The notes beneath the pieces were generated by a model. The model saw only the letters and a program-made list of their open reading frames with translations, made no database searches and had not been told where the DNA came from. Both the position numbers and the translations under genes were made by a program. From contig NC_053048.1 of NCBI RefSeq assembly GCF_003473485.1, forward strand, positions 40,482,755 through 40,546,754: DNA of 64,000 nt, written 5' to 3'. How positions within the stretch are numbered: position 1 is the stretch's first letter; each line of letters begins with the position of its first letter. This stretch comes from Medicago truncatula. Taxonomy: Eukaryota > Streptophyta > Magnoliopsida > Fabales > Fabaceae. Of this stretch, positions 36,886-48,857 are shown in pieces.

Positions 36886-37265
36886 CTAGAGTGGATTGCA
36901 AAGACTCTATTTTCTATTTCACTTAAATAATTTTATTTCAGCCCAAATAGAAAATAGAGTCTCTGTGATCTACTCTAGCTAATTGAGTTTATTGAAGACC
37001 CTACAGTTCTTCCGAACTTCTCCTTCATTTCCAATCAAAAGACCAATTTTTCCCATCTTTATCATAGCAGTTGCAAAATTATTAACAAACTTCTCGCCAT
37101 TTGAAGCAAAATTAGACACAAAAAGACTTGTTGATTTATCCAAAGTAAGTTTTTGATCGATCTGCAATATACAATATACATTTCTTAAGAAGAATTTGTA
37201 AAATAAAAGAAGTATTCTAATCCAAAAATGCAGCACCATTACCTGATTCAAACAAATTCACAAGC
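36610..37265. repeat. tail-to-tail inverted repeat of peroxidase 3' ends
   Basis: The left arm is about 36610-36920 and the right arm about 36944-37265, inverted. The innermost part is a near-perfect palindrome ('gactctattttctattt' against 'aaatagaaaatagagtc') with only about 24 bp between. Both arms encode the same peroxidase C-terminus in opposite orientation. Confidence 0.85.
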
Positions 37266-37990
37266 TTAGTCGGAACATTGTATTTTGGTCCTCCGGATAA
37301 GGCCAGAACATCTGTTCTAGCCAGTGTTATAATGTCTGCACATGATACTGTTAAAGGACAAATAACTTCTATTGTTTCCTTCCGCTCGTCCATTGGATCA
37401 TAGCCTCTAACAGTTTCGTTTGCGTCATTTTCTTTCTCTGAATTAGTCCTATTTTTTGAGTCTATGTGGATAGATGCATCACAGCCTCTACACATTGATG
37501 GAAATGTATGTCATCGATACAAATAAACTTTTGAATAAAAACTATCGAAAAATTAAATCAAAACAATTTTTTAATAGATCCTAATCTTCTTATGCCTCTG
37601 TGGTCAGGTTGATCATTTGACAAACCAATTAAGTAATACATGATCAAAGCTTTGATTTTTTAAACTATTACTTTTTGTACAAGTAACAATTAGCATTTTC
37701 ACCAACTTTTCTCATGTAACTTTTGTATAACTGTTGAAACTTAAAATGATTTTTTTTTTGTTAGATAAGAATCATATTCTTAGCAGAAACTAATTATACA
37801 AACTCACAAGCTAGAATTTAGAATAAATTTAACAAATTAGTTCTTACTCCGACAACACAGTCGTTGAATATGCATGCAAATCAAAGCTGCAATTATGGAT
37901 TTGTCGCGATTGAACCGCTTCTGCACAACTTGCTCCACAATCAACTCGACTTTTTGACAAAAAGAGGCATATAATCCTTATTGCATATAT
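36979..37990 (-). pseudogene. class III peroxidase pseudogene B
   Basis: The exon 1 remnant (37856-37990) reads GLYASFCQKVELIVEQVVQK, then RFNRDKSIIAALICMH, and then loses the FHDCF motif, so the distal histidine is gone. Exon 2 (36979-37487) starts CDASIHIDS and runs to SGGPKYNVPT. It then jumps to KLVNLFESGNGAAFLD, deleting the segment with the proximal heme histidine, shifts frame, and ends QIDQKLTLDKST..KNCRVFNKLN. It cannot bind heme as a peroxidase. Confidence 0.85.
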
Positions 37991-38814
37991 TTCCCTTTTT
38001 ATTAAAGAGATTGTGAGTGATTGTAAACACGTATATTTCCCTTTTTATTAAAGAGATCTGCAGCAGTCCAGAGAGTAGGTATTATTGGCCGAACTTCGTT
38101 AAGAATTTTGTGTGTTATTATTTCGCATTTATTTCACTTCCATTTAATCTGACTATGGGGAAATTTTGCATAGTTTCCTAATTATTAATACTCTCTGATA
38201 TTGTGTTTTCAAAATGAAAATTGGCTTTCACGTATTTGAAATTGTAGCCTTTCACACTGAATTGCTACATGTGTTTCAAGTTGTATGCAGCTACATAGTA
38301 CAGTCAAACTAAACTTCGATTTAGACTTTGAAATTTTTTTGAATTCTATTGCGTATACTCAAATATGGACTAATCTAAATATATAATACATTGACATAAA
38401 TTCTGGATCAGAGGTATGTACATTTGTGAAACTTAAACCACCTAAAAACAGAGTAGAACCTTATTTGATTCACGTGTAAAACAATTCTTTATCAGACTTT
38501 CGTAATTACCAGTTTTATTTTTATGTAATTCTATTGTTTTTATATCTAATCCTAATTTCTATTTTTTGATTTGATCCAATTTTAAATTACGATGAAATTC
38601 AATGTCTAATTAGATAAAGAATGATAAAATTGTAAATAAGGTTAAAATTGGAAGCGGAAAAATTTGATTAAAACTTAATATTTCCTTTATATACAGTAGG
38701 TATAGGGACGACCCATCCTTTACCACTATGGGCCCGTTTGTTATAACTTCTAAATACATTACTCCACTACCGAACAAATAGAGGAATGGTAAAAGGTCCA
38801 CAATTAATAACCTA
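37991..38814. other. non-coding stretch
   Basis: Contains a short direct repeat ('tttccctttttattaaagag' at about 37.99 and 38.03 kb). Otherwise nothing was seen. Confidence 0.4.
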
Positions 38815-38823
38815 AAAATTAAA

Positions 38824-39653
38824 GGGTTAATAGATCTTTACCCCCTGTAATATAGGTCACTTTTGATTTTCCCCCCTAGGTCAGTTGACTGTGTATTTTC
38901 GTTGATGTGGCACGCTGAATCACCTTTTTCTGATGACGTGGCGCGCTGACTGTATAATTTTTTTATTGTGCACGCGTGACATTTGTGATTTTTTTTTAAA
39001 AAATTCTGAAAAAAATAAAAAAATTTATAAAAATCTGAAAAAATAAAAAAAAATCTCATAAAATGAAAAATAAAAAAAAATCTGGAAAGTTAATATGTAT
39101 CGAAATCTTTGAAAAAATTATTAAAAAAAAAATCTTAATTAAGTTCCTAAAAAAAAAATTGAAATATATTTTCTTATTATTTTTAAAAAATTCCAAATAG
39201 TTTAAGTTCCTGAAATTTTTATAAGAAGTGTTATTTTTTATTAGAATTTTTATAAAAAAGGGAAAAATTCAGCAACTTAATTCAGATTTTTTAAAAATTT
39301 TCACAGATTTTTTTTCATTAATTTTTCTAGAATTTTTTCAATATTTTTTATTTTACCTGATTTTTATCAATTTTTTTATTTTTTCAGCATTTGTTTTCAT
39401 TTTTATTAATTTTTCTAGAATTATTTTTAATTTTTTTCGTTTTTATAAAAAAAATCACAAATGTCACGTGTACACTAAAAAATAAAAATAAAATAATTAT
39501 ACAGTCAGCGCGTCACGTCATCAGAAAACGATGACTCAGCGTGCCACATCAGCGAAAATACACAGTCAGCTGGTCTAGGGGGTATTCCAAAACAAACAAA
39601 AGTTTACAGGGAGGAAAACAAAAAATGACCTATAATTAAAAGCCTATTAACCC
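38824..39653. mobile_element. Mutator-type MITE with long TIRs and 9-bp TSD
   Basis: The left end starts GGGTTAATAG and the right end is the inverse (CTATTAACCC). Inverted similarity covers roughly 150 bp, through 'cagtcagcgcg...cacgtcatcag' and 'gccacatcagcgaaaataca'. The flanks are identical 9-bp sequences, AAAATTAAA, as made by Mutator-like transposases. The interior is an extremely A/T-rich non-coding filler. Confidence 0.85.
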
Positions 39654-39824
39654 AAAATTAAATATATCTCAATTTTCAAATTGTAAATCCCAAACCACTG
39701 GAAAAAAAAAAAAAAAACATATTGTGTGTATCAATCAGTATATTGGATTTTAAAGTTGTCATTAATATTACATGTGGTAACTGTAACTAATGAAATAGTT
39801 TTTTTGTAATGAGTATTATCAAGA

Positions 39825-40105
39825 ATCGGATGTGAAATTGGATGAAGGATAAATGATTAAATAATTGTTTGATTACTTATATTGAGAATGATATTTTTAT
39901 TGACATTGAAAATGAGAAAATTATTCAATGTTTAAAAACTATTTGCATTCTTGAGTGTGTGCGCACGCGTGCATGCATATGTGCGTGTGTGAGTCAATTA
40001 CATGTTTTTTGAACAAGTCATCTACAAGTTTATATATATATATATATGATAATTGTAAGCAAACATAAAGAGATACTCCTTCCAGATGAAATGTACGCAA
40101 AAATA
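39825..40105. repeat. duplicated flank 1 of the peroxidase array
   Basis: This about 270-bp block recurs at 42390-42655 in the same orientation, including 'tgattacttatattgagaat', the GT-rich 'gtgtgtgcgcac' stretch and an (AT)n tract. The pair marks one duplicated unit of the cluster. Confidence 0.8.
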
Positions 40106-40832
40106 CCTCTCTTCAGAAGAATTTGTTTGTAAATTTCTTGATCAATAACAAAAGAGGTATTTTGATCCAAAAATGTAGCACCATCAACATTTGATTTACA
40201 CAACTTCACAAGTTTAGCATCCAACGTAGGGTCCATGGTAGGATCCGGTTTACCTCCAGAGCTAGAAAGCCTATTAGAGAAAAACCCGCAATGCGCAACA
40301 CCGATGGTACGGCTCCCAGAAGGGCCACCATTTCTTCGGTTGTAATGCCTTTTGTCATAAAAAATTGTGACAGTACTTTCACAGGAAAGGTAGGTGGTGG
40401 TATATTAACTTCATTGTTGGAGACAAGTCCGTCAAGTCTTCCAGTCGGAACACCATATGTTGGTCCTCCTGACAATGGCACGACATCCCTTGTAGCAAGC
40501 GCTACAATGTCTGCACATGAAACCGTTAAAGGACATACAACTTTGATTGCTTCCTTTACATTGTCGATTAGATCATATCCTCTAACGCATTCATTTGTGC
40601 CACTGTCTTTCTCTGCTGTGGTGTTATTGGTTGAATCAATGAGGATGAATGCATCACAACTCTAAAGATGAATGAAAATGCGCGTTGTATATGGATTCAA
40701 TTAACAAGATATAAAAATAAAACCAAGAGAGGATCGAAGCTCTGATTTTTTAAGCCTATAACTTTTTGTACAAGTTACAATAAGCATTTTGTTATGAATG
40801 AGAATATTCCAACTGCCGACAGTATCAAATTC

Positions 40833-41062
40833 TGTTAGAGAAAATGAACAGGTGGCTTGTGATCCAACTATTGTGGAGATTAGATGGGCTAACAAAAAAT
40901 ACAGCACCTGATTAGCATATAAGGGAGAGTTGTGCTTTGGATTAGTTAGGCAAGAATTTGGTGAATACAAGTCTCTCTCTCCCTCCTATTTTCTCTGGCT
41001 GTGTACTACTTATTTGTAAGAAGAGTACCTTCAATTTTCTCCTTTTCCTTGCTGTAATTTTC
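40833..41062 (+). mobile_element. LTR-like repeat, copy 1
   Basis: It begins TGTTAGAGAAAATG, a typical Ty1-copia LTR start, and includes a TATA-like 'catataaggg'. Bases 40927-41062 are repeated at 41801-41937 with a few changes. Confidence 0.45.
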
Positions 41063-41436
41063 GTGATGAAAGAGAGTAAGTAAGTAAGTAACAAGGAAAA
41101 TGAAATAAGTCAAAGCTTTTGTGGAGGATATGCGAGGTGAGGGTGATGATTGTGACTTGATGGTCTAACTGATAATGGATGATGAATATAGATCTAAAAC
41201 ACTTTCATTGAAGATGAGTTTGTTGTAAATATTGCTTATATTTCAAAAGTTCTTCAAATATTTATATTCCTTATTTCTTTTGACTGGTTCTATGCTAACA
41301 AACCACTCCTTTAATCTCTCTATGAGTTATCAAAGCAAACAAACAGGTTTTTTCATGTAGTTGTCCTTCTGTATAATATGTTGGCCTAATTTTAACAATG
41401 TTTTGACTTCCTCTTAAACGTGCTCATTAAGTTAGC

Positions 41437-41796
41437 CTAATAGGACCTGAGGTCCACAGTGTGGAGCACAATGAGGGCATTGAATTCAGGCATTGGACCT
41501 GTTAGCGAATTGTTCCGAAGATCAAGGTGTGTGAGGTTAGTGAGAGTGTTGATCAAGATAGGGATTGTACCTACTAGTGAGCTTGAAGGAAGCTTGCTGG
41601 TGGTAACGCAATTCGATCGGCATGTGACACTGTTCCATTTGCAGTGGTGGGTGTTGTTTGACCAGCCTGTGGGAGGTCGTGTCAGCGCTTTTAGAAATTG
41701 GTGCATGTAGTCTCCTTCATCCTCTACTCTAAACTGAGCAACGGTAGCAACGACAACAGTTAAGATGGCAAAATAGTGAAAAACTGATGTGTTCAT
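41437..41796 (-). pseudogene. N-terminal fragment of a TMK-like LRR receptor kinase
   Basis: The open frame begins with a signal peptide-like MNTSVFHYFAILTVVVATVA. It continues with an LRR N-terminal cap (DYMHQFLKALTRPPTGWSNN, THHCKWNSVTCRSN) and about two LRRs (LVGTIPILINTLTNLTHLDL, RNNSLTGPMPEF), then stops. Full-length relatives are about 900 residues with a kinase domain. The fragment is wedged between two direct repeats inside a peroxidase pseudogene intron, so it was carried here as a piece. Confidence 0.7.
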
Positions 41797-41800
41797 GCTT

Positions 41801-41990
41801 GAGTTGTGCTTTGGATTAGTTAGGCAAGAATTTGGTGAATACAAGTCTCTCTCTCCCTCCTATTTTTCTGTGGCTGTGTACTGCTTATCTGTAAGAAGAG
41901 TACCTTCAATTTTCTCCTTTTCCTTGCTGTAATTTTCCTTTATTTGGTTATTGCATAATTGAACTTGTGTGCTGTTTCATCACTATTGAA
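41801..41990 (+). mobile_element. LTR-like repeat, copy 2 (5' truncated)
   Basis: It matches 40927-41062 over about 137 bp, then continues into sequence absent from copy 1. Its left end is 5 bp from the start codon of the receptor-kinase fragment. Confidence 0.45.
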
Positions 41991-42389
41991 ATCTCAATTG
42001 CAAATTAGTGAAATTCACAAGTTATTACTATTCTCTGTTGTCATTACTTACACATTTTCACTAAGATATACGATGTAACTCTAATATATAACTATTGAAA
42101 CCTAAAATGGATGTTTTGTTTGTTATATAAGAATCAGATACTTAGAAGTTATGGATCTTAATTATAGAAGCTCTTAAACTAACTCTTAAAAAATATTTAA
42201 CAAGCTAGTACTTACTCTGACAAAACAGTCGTGGACTGGAAGTGCATTCGAAGTAAGGCCACGGTTATGGATCTGACTCGATTATACCACTTCTGCACCA
42301 CCTGTTGAACAAGAGACTCAGCTTTTTGGCAAGAGGAGGAGTATAATCCTAATTTTAGATCAGCAAAAGCAAAAGAAATTATAAAAAAA

Positions 42390-42655
42390 AGATAAATGAT
42401 TAAATAATTGTTTGATTACATCTATTGAGAATGATATTTTTATTGACATTGAAATTGAGAAAATTCAATGTTTGAAAACTATTTGCATTCTTGAGTGTGT
42501 GCGCATGTGTGCGTGCATATGTGCGTGTGTGAGTCATTTACATGTTTTTTCAATAAGTCATTTACAAATATATATATATATATATATGATAATTGTACAC
42601 AAACATAAAGAGATACTCCTTCCAAAATGAAGTGTACGCAAAAAAGGTAGTTCAA
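42390..42655. repeat. duplicated flank 2 of the peroxidase array
   Basis: Direct copy of the block at 39825-40105, including its (AT)n and GT-rich parts. Confidence 0.8.
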
Positions 42656-42778
42656 AAGTTGATGTAACTTAAAATGAATATTTTTTTTTGTTAGATAAGA
42701 ATCATATTCTAAGTAGAAACTGATTATACAAACTCACAAACTAGAATTTAGAATATATTTAGCTAGATAGTTCTTAAT

Positions 42779-42905
42779 CTTACAAAATGGTCATGAAAAT
42801 GCATGCGAAGCAAGGCTGCGGTAATGGATTTGTCGCAATTGAATCGCTTCTGCACAACTTGCTTAACAATGAACTCGACTTTTGGTAGGAATACGCATAA
42901 AACCC
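42779..42905 (-). pseudogene. orphan peroxidase exon 1 (E)
   Basis: Reads VEFIVKQVVQKRFNCDKSIT, then AALLRMHFHDHFVR. The Cys of the HFHDC motif is changed to His and the splice donor is lost (ATTAAG instead of GTAAG). No matching exon 2 remains downstream. Confidence 0.75.
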
Positions 42906-42939
42906 AAATAGAAAATAGAGTCTCTTCAATCCACTCTAG

Positions 42940-44018
42940 CTAATTGAATTTTATTGAAGACCCTACAATATTCTTCCGAATTTCTCCTTCATTTCCTAAC
43001 AAAAATCCATTTTTTTTCCATCTTTATCATAGCAGTTGCAAAACTCTTAACAAACTTATCACCATTTGAAGCAAAATTAGACACAAAAGGACTTGTTGAT
43101 TTAACCAAAGTAAGTTTCTGATCGATCTGCAATATACCTCTCTTGAGAAGAAATTGTTGGTAAAATTCATTATCAAGAATAAAAGAAGTCTTCTAATACA
43201 AAATTGCAGCATCATTGCCTGATTCAAACAATTTCACAAGCTTAGTCGGAACATTGTATTTTGGTCCTCCGGATAAGGCCAAAACATCTCTTCTAGAAAG
43301 TGTTAAGATGTCTGCACATGATATTGTTGAAGGACAAATAACTTCGATTGTTTCCTTCGGCTCGTCTATTAGATCATAGCCTCTAACAGTTTCGTTTGCG
43401 TCATTTTATTTCTCTGATTTCGTGCTATTTGTTGAGCTATGAGAAGAGATGCATCACAACCCCTACACATTGATGGAAATGTATGTTATCGATACAAATA
43501 AACTTTTGAATAAAAACTATCGAAAATTAAATCAAAACAATTTTTTAATAGATCCCAATCTTCTTATGCCTATTTGGTAGGTTGATCGTTTGACAAACCA
43601 ATTAAGTAATACATGATCAAAGCTTTGATTTTTAAACTAAAACTTTTTGTACAAGTAACAATTACCATTTTCACCAAGTTTTCTCATGTAACTTTTGTAT
43701 GACTGTTGAAACTTAAAATGATTTCTTTTTTGTTAGATAAGAATCATATTCTTAGCAGAAACTAATTATACAAATTCACAAGCTAGAATTTAGAATATAT
43801 TTAACAAGTTAGTTCTTACTTTGACAAAACAGTCGTGGAAATGCATGCAAATCAAAGCTGCAATTACGGATTTGTCGCGATTGAACCGCTTCTGCACAAC
43901 TTGCGGCACAATCAACTCGGCTTTTTGACAGGAAAAGGCATATAATCCTAATTGTAGATAAGCAAATGCCATTGGAAGTACAAACAAAAAGAGGATGATT
44001 GATCGATATCTCCTTCAT
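42940..44018 (-). pseudogene. class III peroxidase pseudogene D
   Basis: Exon 1 (43820-44018) starts MKEISI, shifts frame once in the signal peptide, then reads GLYAFSCQKAELIVPQVVQK and ends AALICMHFHDCFVK with a good donor. Exon 2 (42940 to about 43462) carries several frameshifts, has the same internal deletion joining YNVPT to KLVKLFESGND as pseudogene B, and ends at the same C-terminal position. Sharing that deletion shows B and D descend from one already broken copy. Confidence 0.8.
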
Positions 44019-44994
44019 TTTAAGACTTATTATCCTCTGCTCTTACTTTCTTAATACACTCTGATCTTGTGTTTCTCAAATGAAAGAGGCTGAATTTCAT
44101 TGTATAGGAACTTACCATCTACGGTTCTTAATCGTTAGCATTTCCCATATATTATTTCATAATTATGATGTACACAAACATAATAGCTAGTCATATTACT
44201 TCATAGATCCAAGCATATGTAATCTAAATTTGAACATATATCAACAACCGGCAAAGTGACTACGACACGAACGACGGCATTGTCACAGTTTCAACTTTCA
44301 ACAATAATCGGCTGTCTCAACTAGGGTTTCTTTCAATGTTGCACTATGGTTACACCATTAAAGCAACTTTAGGGTATAATTTGCAAGTGTGGCTAAAGTG
44401 TACGAAAATGGGAGAAAAGATATATACAAGTCTAGATTTTTCAATACCTAATACTGAATCACTTTAAAAGTCTAATAGTTTGGTTATATTAGCTGCATTC
44501 TTTCTAACATACTTCCTCTTTTCTCAAATAGATGCAACAAAAAAAGTGTTTATGACACCAAACATGATTACTTACGTGCATTTTCTTCTTTTTCTTTCTA
44601 TATTCCAACCAATTTGACAAAAAAAAAAAAAATCATCTAACAACATTATAAATCAAGTAACCAAAGGTCTTCGTTTCAAACCAATAGTAGATAATGCACC
44701 TGTGAATTTTACGTTTGAGAGAAATGAATTTGGAAATGTCACATCAACATTAAACAACCAAATGAACACTTTTTCAATAGAGTTGGATGAAAAGAGGGTG
44801 ATGGTACCGATATTTTATAACTTACATGAACGATTTGTTTTGGAAAAAAAACTTTAAAGTACTAAATTCTTACAAACATCTAAAGGAAAAATAATACTTT
44901 CAATAAGAACAAACAAATGAAATCAATAACTAATGTTTTCAAACAAAATAAAAAGAAAGTGAAATAGAAATAGAATCTCTACAATCCTCTCTAG
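44019..44994. other. non-coding spacer in the peroxidase cluster
   Basis: AT-rich; nothing recognisable was seen. Confidence 0.4.
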
Positions 44995-46332
44995 CTAATT
45001 GCGTTTGTTGAAAACCCTGCAATTCTTGCGGATTTCTCCTTCATTTCCAACCAAAACTCCAACTTTCCCCATCTTTATCATAGCGGTTGCGAAACTCTTA
45101 ACAAACTTATCACCATTTGAAGCAAAATTAGACACAAAAGTACTTGTTGATTTATCCAAAGCAAGTTGCTGATCAATCTGCATTATACCTCTCTTAAGAA
45201 GAATCTGCTTGTAAAATTCATTATCAACAGTAAAAGAAGTATTCTGATCCAAAAATGCAGCACCATCACTATTTGATTTGCACAACTTCACAAGCTTAGT
45301 ATCCAATGCAGGGTCCATTGTAGGATCAGGTTTCCCTCTAACACTAGATAACCTACTTGCGAAAAAACCGCAATGTGCAACACCAACAGTATGTGCTCCC
45401 AAAAGGGTCACCATTTCTTCTGTTGTAATTCCTTTTGCAGCAAAAAATTGTGATAGTGCTCCTATAGGAATGTTAGGTCCTGGTAAATCAACGTCATCCC
45501 TATTGGCGATTAATCCGTCACGTCTTCCTGTAGGAATATTGTATTTTGGTCCTCCAGATAAGGCCACAGCATCTCTTGTAGCAAGTGCTACGATGTCTGC
45601 ACATGAAACCGTTGATGGACATGCAGCTTCAATTGCTTCCTTTACATCGTCAATTAGATCGTAGCCTCTAACACTGTCATTTGCGCCTGTATCTTTTTCT
45701 GATATGTTGTTCTTGGTTGAATCTATGAGGAGGGATGCATCACAACCCTGCACATGGATGAAAATGTATGTTATGAATCGATGTAGTTGAGAATGGCCGC
45801 CTAGAGCTAACTTAATAAACTTTTCAATAATTATACTATAGAAAAATAAAATCAAAATAATTGGTCTTCTCTTGTCTCGTCTCTGCAGTCAGTGGTTGGC
45901 CGTTGAGTATTGATCTTTTAGTTGATGGATAACAACGGTCAACCCCTTATTGCAGATGCAAGAGAGGAGCGAAGCTATCATTGTTTTTTAAAAAATTAAT
46001 AAATTATAATAAGCTTTTTTACCTCAATATGTTAACCAACTTTTTTCATCTAACTTTCATATAACTGTTAAAACTTCAAATGGATTTTTTTTTTATCAAA
46101 CTAACACTTAGAACATATTTAGCTAGATAGTTCTTACTCTGACAAAACAGTCATGGAAATGCATACGAAGCAAAGCTGCGGTTATGGATTTGTCGCGATT
46201 GAATCGCTTCTGCACAACTTGTTTAACAATGGACTCGGCTTTTCGGCAGGAAGAGGCATAGAACCCTAATTCTAGATCTGCAAATGCCAAGGGAAGTATA
46301 AAGAAAAAGATGATGATTGATATCTGCTTCAT
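44995..46332 (-). CDS. class III (secretory) peroxidase, intact, 2 exons, 315 aa
   Basis: Heme peroxidase of the plant secretory family, acting in the apoplast or vacuole on H2O2 and phenolics. Exon 1 is 46138-46332 and exon 2 is 44995-45747, joined in phase 0. Residues 1-19 form a signal peptide (MKQISIIIFFFILPLAFA). The distal site LLRMHFHDCF has Arg56 and His60. GCDASLLIDS follows, then VSCADIVALATRDAVALSGG, the proximal heme ligand His184 in LLGAHTVGVAHC, and the conserved cysteines, ending KNCRVFNKRN. Length is normal for the family. Only the intron after HFHDCFVR is kept; most family genes have up to three. A TATA-like 'ctatatatatag' lies about 80 bp upstream. It is the likely parent of the pseudogenes downstream. 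Confidence 0.95.
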
Positions 46333-47605
46333 TTTGAACCTTTTGACTTTACTCGTACTTTCTTAATATTCTCTGATATATTGTGCTTCTCAAATGAAAA
46401 TTGAATTTCTATATATATAGGAAGAAAAAGAGTCTTCAAATGCATAGTTGAAATTGCCGCCATTGCTAGCTAATATGTTACAAATCATGCATGCAGCTAA
46501 TACAGCCATACCATATGTAGATTAATTAGAGTTTGAAGAATGATTCAATTCAAATGAGTATACCGAAGTTTGGACTAATATATTTAGCTTTTCTTGAATG
46601 TAGAATGGTAGCTTCGTAAATGTTCACAGTAAAATTACAAATTATATAATATAGTTTAATTGGCTTTATTGTTTTTCTCTTTACAGTTGATTTGCTTTAT
46701 TGTTGTCACCATTTATCATATGTTGACGTTGACAGAAAAACTACTTAAAAAAATGGTATATTTGTGATACTTGAACCATATATAGTATTAGTCACCGTGT
46801 GGTGTACGTATAGTTTGTGAAATAATTTGATCTATAATTTTTTTGCGAAGATAATAATCACTACAAAAAAACTCACACATACAGGGGAGGGGTGACGGAT
46901 CCTCACTTCAAATCCAGGTCATATAAAAAAATTGTTACGCACATTTTTTTTTCACACATTTAAAATGTGAAGAAATAAGGTGTTCAGGGTTCGAACTCCG
47001 ATCCTTGTATATAATATACAATGTTCCTACCAAAATATAGTTATAGACACAACATGTTTTTTATTAATAAAAGATTGAGGAAAAATAAATTTTATACAAT
47101 TAATTCACATGCAACATTTTTTTTTTATAAAGAATTTAACATCACGAGATGAATACCAAATGTTGCATTGTAGAATCCGCTCGAATTGTTATATCTAGGC
47201 GAAGCCTGCAACAAATTTGTTTGGATTTTTGTTTCTATCTTAAGTTCCATTTCCCCTCTCAGTGATATTATAATAGGGGTTATTTTCTTGTACTCAATTT
47301 TTAATTGTACAATTGTAGCCTCACTCACCAATAAGATTAAACTTTCACTGTAGGTCGGCAAATTACACAGTAAAAACAAGTATTCAACTCCTTGTATTTG
47401 TTCATTAGACTATTCAATAGAGATTAGAGACTAATTATGAGATAACTACATCACTGTTTTTGAGCTGTCTTGTTAAGTATTTATTATTCGAATGTATCCT
47501 TGTTATAGTAAATTTTAGTATGAATCACCATTTCATATAATTCGTGATGACCTTGAAATTAATTGTAGATTCATTGGTTATTGATTTGTTTTTCTTTTTT
47601 TTTTT
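46333..47605. other. non-coding stretch upstream of the peroxidase
   Basis: Contains the peroxidase promoter, an isolated CACTACAAAAAAA (46.86 kb) that resembles one CACTA-transposon end without a partner, and 'gggttcgaactccgatcctt' (about 46.99 kb), part of a repeat common in legume genomes and also seen in diverged form at 62.88 kb. No gene was seen. Confidence 0.45.
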
Positions 47606-48857
47606 GGGTTAATTGAACTTTATCCCTCTGTAATATATGACACTTTTGATTTTTCCCCCGTAAATTTTGTTTTTTAGATTTCGTCCTTGTAAATAAAGAT
47701 TTTTCAGAATTGTCCCCCGAACCCTTTGAGTCAGCAGAATCTCTAACGTAACAGCTACGTGGCTTTTTCTTTTTCTTTTTGATTGCCACGCGTGAAAAAC
47801 ATTTTACACGTCATTAATAACTCAAAAAATATGGAAATTATTTTCAAAAATTATAAAAAAAACGAATTAATTAGGAGAAAAATAATTTGTTTTTAAATTT
47901 AGAAAAAAATTATAAAAAAATCTCAAATTTTATATATTTCAAAATTTTCGAAATCTTTTAAAATAATAACGAAAAAGATTCTAAAATATTCAAATATAAT
48001 TTAAATTAAAAAACTTTGAAAATATTATATTATCTAATTGTTTTATTTTGAAAATTAAGTTCCATAATTTTTTTTTTAAAATATTCCTAATTTCGAAAAA
48101 AATTTGAATTTTTTCCATTTTTTAATTTCGAAAAAGATTTCATAAAAAATTATATTGAGAATTTAAAAAATCTTCAAAATTTCCTAAAATCTGAATTCTG
48201 GAACAATATTTCAAGATTTTATAAAAAAAAACTGTTTTTTTTTTTAAAATTTAAAGTTTTTGAAAAAAATCTGAAGTTAAGATTTTAAATAAAATCAAAT
48301 TTTTTTCAGATTATATAATTTGAATTTAAAAACATTTATATCTAGATTTTTATTTTACGTAGAAAAAATTAAAAAAACTTTTTTATTCCGAAAAAAATCT
48401 GAATTTTAAATTCCACATTTTTTAAATATCTTCTTAATTTCGAAAAAGATATGAACTTTTTTCTATTTTTTTAAATTTTGGAAATAAAATCTAAATGTTT
48501 TTTAATTTTTGAAAAAAAAAATCTGATTTTTTTTTTCGATTTTTTTAATTTAAAAAAAAATTTGAAGTTTGTCAGATTTTTTTAAAAAGATTTTTCGTTT
48601 TTTGAAATTTAATTTTTTAATTTATTTTAAATATAAATGACGTGTAAAATATTTTTTACGCGTGGCAAACAAAAAATAAATAAAATTAAAAAGAAAAAGT
48701 CACCTAAGTGCCGCATCAAAGATTGTGCTGAGTCAATGGGCTTAGGGGACAATCGTGAAGAATCTTAATTTTACAAAGACGGAATCTAAAAAAAAAAATA
48801 TTACAGGGGCAAAACCAAAAGTGTCATATATTACAGGGGATAAATGTTTATTAACCC
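47606..48857. mobile_element. long-TIR MITE, 1.25 kb
   Basis: The left end GGGTTAATTGAACTTTATCC and the right end (GATAAATGTTTATTAACCC) are inverted counterparts. Similarity continues for about 200 bp through 'tcccccgaaccctttgagtc' and 'ttgactgtcccc'-like text. T-rich flanks match at 8 of 9 positions. The interior is A/T filler with short phased 'gaaaaaaatctgaa' motifs and no gene. Confidence 0.8.

Larger units (their letters stand above)
40108..42370 (-). pseudogene. class III peroxidase pseudogene C
   Basis: Exon 1 (about 42212-42370) reads FAFADLKLGLYSSSCQKAES and continues to ALLRMHF, then shifts frame exactly at the HDC motif. Exon 2 (40108-40665) gives SCDAFILIDSTNNTTAEKDS through GITTEEMVALLGA, then shifts frame where the proximal HTVG motif should be, resumes MDPTLDAKLVKLCKSN and stops short after ILLKRGIF. 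The intron was enlarged by an LTR-like repeat pair and a receptor-kinase fragment. Confidence 0.85.

Noticed and set aside
46860..46880. CACTACAAAAAAA as a CACTA transposon end
   Set aside because: No inverted partner (TTTTTTGTAGTG) was found in the window.
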